Source: Acanthopleura granulata (taxonomy: Eukaryota > Mollusca > Polyplacophora > Chitonida > Chitonidae). Taken from it: a stretch of DNA of 64,000 nucleotides. Below are positions 51,701-60,700 of the stretch, piece by piece. The DNA lies in NCBI GenBank assembly GCA_016165875.1, contig JABBOT010000029.1, forward strand, positions 3,516,774 to 3,580,773, read 5' to 3'. The notes under the pieces are model-generated. The model saw nothing but the letters and a program-made list of their open reading frames with translations. It made no database searches and was not told the origin of the DNA. Numbering within the stretch: the first letter of the stretch is position 1; each line of letters begins with the position of its first letter. Both the position numbers and the translations under genes were made by a program.

Positions 51701-54700
51701 TGTTTTGCGTTAGAGCCATGCTGAAGAACTTTATACTTGTGCAACGGTAATGAACTTTATGGATGGAGGAAAGCCGAGTGGCAAGAGTACAGCACTAACC
51801 TTCATCAGGTACCTGACATACAAATAGCATGAGCCTTAAAGGGGTGGGTCTCACTCTCATTCAGCTCCGTGTCATCCTCCTCCTCCTCACTAGCACACGA
51901 TTGGGGACAGCACCTCAAGCACTCACCTGTCCTGTGTAGGCTGATGGTCTCACTCTCATTCAGCTCCGTGTCATCCTCCTCCTCCTCACTAGCACACGAT
52001 TGGGGACAGCACCTCAAGCACTCACCTGTCCTGTGTAGGCTGATGGTCTCACTCTCATTCAGCTTCGTGTCATCCTCCTCCTCCTCACTAGCACACGATT
52101 GGGGACAGCACCTCAAGCACTCACCTGTCCTGTGTAGGCTGATGGTCTCACTCTCTTTCAGCTCCGTGTCATCCTCCTCCTCCTCACTAGCACACGATTG
52201 GGGACAGCACCTGAAGCACTCACCTGTCCTGTGTAGGCTGATGGTCTCACTCTCTTTCAGCTCCGTGTCATCCTCCTCCTCCTCACTAGCACACGATTGG
52301 GGACAGCACCTCAAGCACTCACCTGTCCTGTGTAGGCTGTTGGTCTCACTCTCTTTCAGCTCCGTGTCATCCTCCTCCTCCTCACTAGCACACGATTGGG
52401 GACAGCACCTGAAGCACTCACCTGTCCTGTGTAGGCTGATGGTCTCACTCTCATTCAGCTCCGTGTCATCCTCCTCCTCCTCACTAGCACACGATTGGGG
52501 ACAGCACCTCAAGCACTCACCTGTCCTGTGTAGGCTGATGGTCTCACTCTCATTCAGCTCCGTGTCATCCTCCTCCTCCTCACTAGCACACGACTGGGCA
52601 CAGCACCTCAAGCACTCACCTGTCCTGTGTAGGCTGATGGTCTCACTCTCTTTCAGCTCCGTGTCATCCTCCTCCTCCTCACTAGCACACGATTGGGGAC
52701 AGCACCTCAAGCACTCACCTGTCCTGTGTAGGCTGATGGTCTCACTCTCATTCAGCTCCGTGTCATCCTCCTCCTCCTCACTAGCACACGATTGGGGACA
52801 GCACCTCAAGCACTCACCTGTCCTGTGTAGGCTGATGGTCTCACTCTCTTTCAGCTCCGTGTCATCCTCCTCCTCCTCACTAGCACACGATTGGGGACAG
52901 CACCTCAAGCACTCACCTGTCCTGTGTAGGCTGATGGTCTCACTCTCTTTCAGCTCCGTGTCATCCTCCTCCTCCTCACTAGCACACGATTGGGGACAGC
53001 ACCTCAAGCACTCACCTGTCCTGTGTAGGCTGATGGTCTCACTCTCTTTCAGCTCCGTGTCATCCTCCTCCTCCTCACTAGCACACGATTGGGGACAGCA
53101 CCTCAAGCACTCACCTGTCCTGTGTAGGCTGATGGTCTCACTCTCTTTCAGCTCCGTGTCATCCTCCTCCTCCTCACTAGCACACGATTGGGGACAGCAC
53201 CTCAAGCACTCACCTGTCCTGTGTAGGCTGATGGTCTCACTCTCATTCAGCTCCGTGTCATCCTCCTCCTCCTCACTAGCACACGACTGGGCACAGCACC
53301 TCAAGCACTCACCTGTCCTGTGTAGGCTGATGGTCTCACTCTCATTCAGCTCCGTGTCATCCTCCTCCTCCTCACTAGCACACGATTGGGGACAGCACCT
53401 CAAGCACTCACCTGTCCTGTGTAGGCTGATGGTCTCACTCTCATTCAGCTTCGTGTCATCCTCCTCCTCCTCACTAGCACACGATTGGGGACAGCACCTC
53501 AAGCACTCACCTGTCCTGTGTAGGCTGATGGTCTCACTCTCTTTCAGCTCCGTGTCATCCTCCTCCTCCTCACTAGCACACGATTGGGGACAGCACCTCA
53601 AGCACTCACCTGTCCTGTGTAGGCTGATGGTCTCACTCTCTTTCAGTTCCGTGTCATCATCCTCACCAGCACACGATTGGGAACAACACCTCAAGCACTC
53701 ACCTGTCCTGCACAAGCTGATGATGTGTGGGTCTCACTCTCATTCAGTTCCGTGTCATCATCATCATCCTCACAAGCACACATGATTGGGAACAACACCT
53801 CAAGCACTCACCTGTCCTGCGTAAGCTGATGGTGTGTGGGTCTCACTCTCATTCAGTTCCGTGTCATCATCATCATCCTCACAAGCACACATGATTGGGA
53901 ACAACACCTCAAGCACTCACCTGTCCTGCGTAAGCTGATGGTGTGTGGGTCTCACTCTCATTCAGTTCCGTGTCATCATCATCATCCTCACAAGCACACA
54001 TGATTGGGAACAACACCTCAAGCACTCACCTGTCCTGCGTAAGCTGATGGTGTGTGGGTCTCACTCTCATTCAGTTCCGTGTCATCATCATCATCCTCAC
54101 TAGCACACATGATTATGAACAACACCTCAAGCACTCACCTGTCCTGCGTAAGCTGATGGTGTGTGGGTCTCACTCTCATTCAGTTCCGTGTCATCATCAT
54201 CATCCTCACAAGCACACATGATTATGAACAACACCTCAAGCACTCACCTGTCCTGCGTAAGCTGATGGTGTGTGGGTCTCACTCTCATTCAGTTCCGTGT
54301 CATCATCATCATCCTCACAAGCACACATGATTGGGAACAACACCTCAAGCACTCACCTGTCCTGCGTAAGCTGATGGTGTGTGGGTCTCACTCTCATTCA
54401 GTTCCGTGTCATCATCATCATCCTCACAAGCACACATGATTGGAAACAGCACCTCAAGCACTGGGACGACTAGCTTGTGCTTCAGGAAAGTCTAAAACAC
54501 CAAAACGCATACACGGGGAAATGAAACAAACAAGCAAATACAGAGACTTTATTTCCTTCACTATGTTACGCATTGATCAAGCTGATTTTCAAATTTTAAC
54601 TGAGGGGTCACAAACTTTACCTGCTAAAAAATTTTATGAAAACTGAAATATATTAGCAGCTATTCTTGTCAAAAAACCAACAAACAATCACAATCAAGGA

Positions 54701-57700
54701 CAAATATGAATGCCAAACTTATGACGGGGGGGGGGGGGGCGTGCTCTAGCACGCTGACCAGCTCAGCCACGGAGGCCCCCGAAATTATTAAAAATGTATA
54801 ACTTTATATGCATGGACCCAGCTGGTTTTCAACCTTGAAAGAAGATCGACCGGGAGAAATCATTGTATCAAAATCATACAATATTTGAAGCCGTTACTGC
54901 TTGAAAACTTATCAGAAGAAAATCCAAAAATCCTTTTACCTTTTTCTTTGTTCTGACTACATAGCCCACGAAAGAAAGGGCCCTAACTCTGACAGGATCT
55001 CCCAGGGCAGCGTTTGCTCCAACCTGTCGAAATACAGCAGTGCACATTGGTTTTTTCTTTTCCTTCTGCCAAGCTGAAGATTTATTTCGAAAACGCTCTT
55101 AACATGGATAATTTTCACCTGACAGTCTATGTGAACGAGTTTCAATAAAAAAAGACCCACACAACATACCCTACCTACCCTGTGGTAATCACAATAAAGT
55201 TCAGGTTTGTTGAACTTCCAAAATTTCAAGGCGACAGAGACCGCAGAGGTTGACAGTGCAGTATAGTAAGTATAATGAACAAAGCCCCAAATACTTTTAA
55301 TAAATATAAAAATATAACTGTTGTTTATTATGAACTGAAACATTTCATGAAAAAGCAGTGGTCTAGGTATATGCCTACCATAGGCCTCTGTTAAAACCGA
55401 AGAACAATTCTAATTAACTTTTTTTGGAAAAAGTCACTCATTTTGCTGCAGACAGCTGCCCTCTCACATACCCTATCATGTCTCTAAGTTGAATAACTTG
55501 GGGTTGTGTGATGTCTCCATGGAAGCGAGGGCAGCCTCCAGGTAGACCAATGCCACCCGGGAGCTGGGGAGAGTTTCTCTTGTCTTCGTCACAATCGCTG
55601 AGGTTGCTGGTGCTATCAGGGTCACTGTTGACACTGGCTATAATTTACGTGTCCGTGAAAACATTTGACGTTGGCATAATCTTGTCAATACAGTTCCATT
55701 CACGATTATCTTCTGCTGACACATCACAGATTTATCTCTGATAATTTTCACTGAAACCAAAGCCGGCGTTTACACACAGCTTGCGCCGGGCTTCATGTGA
55801 AAAGTCTAGGCCTGCCAGCTACAGCCTATGCTGGGCAGCCAATCCATCGGCAGAAGCCTTGCTATCGCATGAGCCACTAAAACGTAGCTGGGCATTTATT
55901 GTCAGTCAGCAAGTATGTGTACGACAAAACTGTCGCATGGATAAACACCTAACACAGCTCGTAGGCCTACAGACAAACAAAATACAAAACAGGAAGGCTT
56001 TCTATGTTGGGAGAGTACATGCAAGGTTATGTTGATATGCATGCAACAACAACGCCTTGTAAAATCTGGGGACAGCACTACAACTGTTTTGTAACTAATC
56101 TCGTGTTATAACGAGTCATAGCGTTATAATGAGGGAGACGGGTATTCCAAAGCGAGTGGCGTTAGTGCTTGGGTCACCAGGATGATCCATGTGGAGAATC
56201 CATTGCACAGTGGCCCTCAGTTTCCTCGGTGGAGAATACATGATTGCCATGGATTAACCACCAACCTTTGGCAAGTTACTGACAAACTTTCCCACATGTA
56301 ACACATGGTCATCAATGAACATTAGCCACACAACCATACAAGCCTGCTTATTCTGTCATTTGCACCCCACATGCAGTGAGACCATCAAAATGATGAAAGG
56401 CAGGAATATAAAAGTGGTGTCTGAGGATAACTGTTTGGCCAATTAAAAAATATAAAGTGAAGATGAGTGGACTATCTACCTGCATACAGAACTCCACCAC
56501 TGTCTTGACATGAAGGGACAGCAGAGCTATGTCACAGTCCAGCATCTCATCCAAGAACTCAAACACTTCACAAGCATGTTCCTGGCATGACAAAAGCAAC
56601 AATCTGGTGTAACCTCTCAATTTCAAACTTGAAAATCTGCTAACTGTCAAAGTTGGTTAGTCAGTATGACATACCTGTGATGGTCCCACTGAACCACTGC
56701 TCTTTTTTCAAATTCCTCACAGTACATGATCTGTTCAGTAGATCTCTTTACAAGTGCATTTAACATCTCATTTTCGCCCAACTGTGTTAGATGCCAGGTG
56801 TACTCAGAAATGTCTTGCTAGGACTAACAGGTAACAGTTCAGTAAGAAATGTTCGTCTGTTCAGGGAGATGCATTAATTATCCAAGTGTACCTGATAACA
56901 GCTCATTACTGTGTACAATGTTATTTTAAAGACAGATATGTGAGTAACTTAAAAATTTATTACCAGTTGGAGTCAACTGTCTACTCTTAAATATTAATCT
57001 GTGTTCCTGTCATTACTTGGAAATCATCATGTATCCATTACTGTATCAACATTTGTTCACATTGAGAAATAAGGCTATGGCTCACCTGATACATCACATA
57101 AGGGCCTTATGTAAGAAGCATTTAATTGGCTAATGGTTGCATGGCTTCAAACAATGGCCTTTGAAATGGAAACTGTGTTTTCTATATAATTCAAAAGTTA
57201 AACATGTTTTTCTTGCAACAGACACAAGAAAAGTTTGGATCTGACATCTTTAAAAAGCACAAGTCTTGGGCATTCTTTTAATAATGCTTATTACTGATTT
57301 TGTGCCTCTTCCTTTAATGTTATAAAACATAAGTTTTGGTTTTGCGACATCATCCCACCTTCAAAACAAACCTGAAAACCCCTTTCTAAAATCAACAGAA
57401 CTCTCGAAATCGATAGAAAAAAAAACCCAGCACCTTGGTCCTGGTTGATATTCAGGTCACATGGGGTAGGTGTGTCTACTGTTTCCACAAATACTAGGTG
57501 ATTAGGTCTATCAGCCTGAAATAACTCCCTATCTCAAGAAGGCTACATTGCTGGAGATTTCTGGTAAAATACATCACCTTGACACCAAGACAATATCTAT
57601 ATTATGTGTGATCAAAGTGCACAAGAGCTACTGTAAACAAATGACAAAAGAAAAGTTAAAATGATTTCAAATGTTTTACCTCGTCATGCTCAATTAAAAA

Positions 57701-60700
57701 CTGTATAACCGATAAAACTTTTGGGACCACAGCCTGGAAATATTTCTGAAACAACAAATGAAAACAAATTACAAACAGTATGGTTCAGATATGTCAACAG
57801 ACATCACTCCTCACACTAAACACCATTTCTATGCATATAACATTTCATTACACACCTTTTCTACATTTTATTACACACCCTTTCCACATCCTCACCGTTT
57901 TATTACACACCATTTCCACATACAAACCAATTTAATACCATTTTCACATACACACTATTTGATTACACACCATTTCCACATACACACCGTTTTATTATAT
58001 GTCATTTCTACACACACAGATTTTTACACACAATTTCCACATACACACTGTTTTATTATACACCACTTCCACATACAAACCATTTTATTACACACCATTT
58101 CCACATACACATCGTTTTATTACACGCCATTTCCACATACACACCGTTTACTATACACCATTTCCACAAACACACCATTTTATTACACACCATTTCCACA
58201 TACACACCATTTTATTTCACACCATTTCCACATACACACTCTTTCATTACACACCATTTCCACATACACAATATTTTATTACACATCATTTCTTCATATG
58301 ATATATACTGCATAAACACAATTGAAAAAAAACACTTCGTACAAACAGGGAAATGTTTGAACACTTACTCCTTCTTCATCGCCAGCCATAAAAACAAGCT
58401 CTGTCATTGTTCTGAAACAAAAAAAATTTATGTTACAGGAACATCTACATTTTGTATGTCTACAGTACAGTCGGATACCACTGTTAAATGCTACGCCCAT
58501 CGTGGCTTTGGGATAATCTGACCTTCTCCCGAGCAAATTTCGATTATGTCCCCCCTCTCCAACTCAGACGGTGATGCGAAGGTGGTCAGCGTAATTTGAG
58601 CAGAGTTTATTGTCATCAGAAGGTGCCGTTTTTCAACAGAGCAGTCATTCACACATGCTGACTCCAGTAATGTAAATACAAACCGAACTCTTCCTCTGAT
58701 AACTTTTCGTTATTACCAGGCCAAGATAACCCCAAATGGCACTCTGCTACTGTATCTAGCACCTGGGCTCTGGTTCCAGCTGTTACGTTTTCTTGACGTT
58801 ACTACATGTATTTACTCCATTCCAGAGAACGAGAAAGTTCCAGCATGCATCCATGTTCATTTTCATCTTGTGACACAGTGAGAAGAGCGTTGAAAGTGGA
58901 TCATATGCCGATGGGAGTCAGATACAATGTCAGATACAATGTCAGAACCTCACCATACTCTACATATATAAAGAATGCATCATTAAGCATCTACAATATC
59001 AAATACCTATGCCAAGGCTCATTATCAAATTACTTCATCCAATGGATAATCATTTCTTTGAGATATTAGAGCTACAGACAGTCATGAAAGCAAAAACATA
59101 TTTCTGGCTTTAAATTATTGCTGTCTTTGTATTTTTTTATGTACACCTACAAAATCACTGTGAACACTTACAAAACCGCATAGTAGGGCACCAGTGGGTT
59201 CTTCTTGTCCTCAAGACACTGGGACAGGAGACTCATGAGGGAGACCATGTGAGGTTTGAGCTGCTCCCCGGCCACCGTGGCCACTTTGTGAAGGAGGTAC
59301 AGGCCAACCTACAACAGCCAGGGGACAACATAAGAAAACAGTAAGGTACTAAGACAGGTGAGTCATGAGGTCAGGTTTGAGCTGCTCCCCGGCCACCGTG
59401 GCCACTTTGTGAAGGAGGTACAGGCCAACCTACAACAGCCAGGGGACAACATAAGCAAACAGTAAGGTACTAAGACAGGTGAGTCATGAGGTCAGGTTTG
59501 AGCTGCTCCCCGGCCACCGTGGCCACTTTGTGAAGGAGGTACAGGCCAACCTACAACAGCCAGGGGACAACATAAGAAAACAGTAAGGTACTAAGACAGG
59601 TGAGTCATGAGGTCAGGTTTGAGCTGCTCCCCGGCCACCGTGGCCACTTTGTGAAGGAGGTACAGGCCAACCTACAACAGCCAGGGGACAACATAAGAAA
59701 ACAGTAAGGTACTAAGACAGGTGAGTCATGAGGTCAGGTTTGAGCTGCTCCCCGGCCACCGTGGCCACTTTGTGAAGGAGGTACAGGCCAACCTACAACA
59801 GTCAGGGGACAACATAAGCAAACAGTAAGGTACTAAGACAGGTGAGTCATGAGGTCAGGTTTGAGCTGCTCCCCGGCCACCGTGGCCACTTTGTGAAGGA
59901 GGTACAGGCCAACCTACAACAGTCAGGGACAACATAAGCAAACAGTAAGGTACTAAGACAGGTGAGTCATGAGGTCAGGTTTGAGCTGCTCCCCGGCCAC
60001 CGTGGCCACTTTGTGAAGGAGGTACAGGCCAACCTACAACAGCCAGGGGACAACATAAGAAAACAGTAAGGTACTAAGACAGGTGAGTCATGAGGTCAGG
60101 TTTGAGCTGCTCCCCGGCCACCGTGGCCACTTTGTGAAGGAGGTACAGGCCAACCTACAACAGCCAGGGGACAACATAAGCAAACAGTAAGGTACTAAGA
60201 CAGGTGAGTCATGAGGTCAGGTTTGAGCTGCTCCCCGGCCACCGTGGCCACTTTGTGAAGGAGGTACAGGCCAACCTACAACAGTCAGGGGACAACATAA
60301 GCAAACAGTAAGGTACTAAGACAGGTGAGTCATGAGGTCAGGTTTGAGCTGCTCCCCGGCCACCGTGGCCACTTTGTGAAGGAGGTACAGGCCAACCTAC
60401 AACAGTCAGGGGACAACATAAGCAAACAGTAAGGTACTAAGACAGGTGAGTCATGAGGTCAGGTTTGAGCTGCTCCCCTGCCTGTGAAAGGGTGAGGTTT
60501 GTTCACTTTGTTAGAGCGACAACGGTCAAGCTACAACATTCTCTCTACATATTTATTTGATTGGTGTTTTCTGCTGTCCTCAAGAATATTTCCCTTACAC
60601 AACGGTGGCCAGCATTATGGTGGGAGGAAGCCCAGCACAGCCCAGCGGAACCCATGAGGACACAGAAGTTGTTGGCTGACCTTCCCATGTACATGTACAG

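Noticed and set aside
51805..53785. 636- and 638-codon open frames on both strands taken as genes
   Set aside because: They are produced by a stop-free 99-bp repeat with a period divisible by three. The region lies between IPO4 exons w10 and w11, which join in frame without it.
57758..58315. 185-codon ORF rich in His, Phe, Tyr and Thr
   Set aside because: Translation of the minisatellite that fills IPO4 intron w6-w7.
59249..60480. CRISPR-like array
   Set aside because: Repeats are head to tail with no unique spacers, and the genome is eukaryotic; the unit is a copied exon edge.
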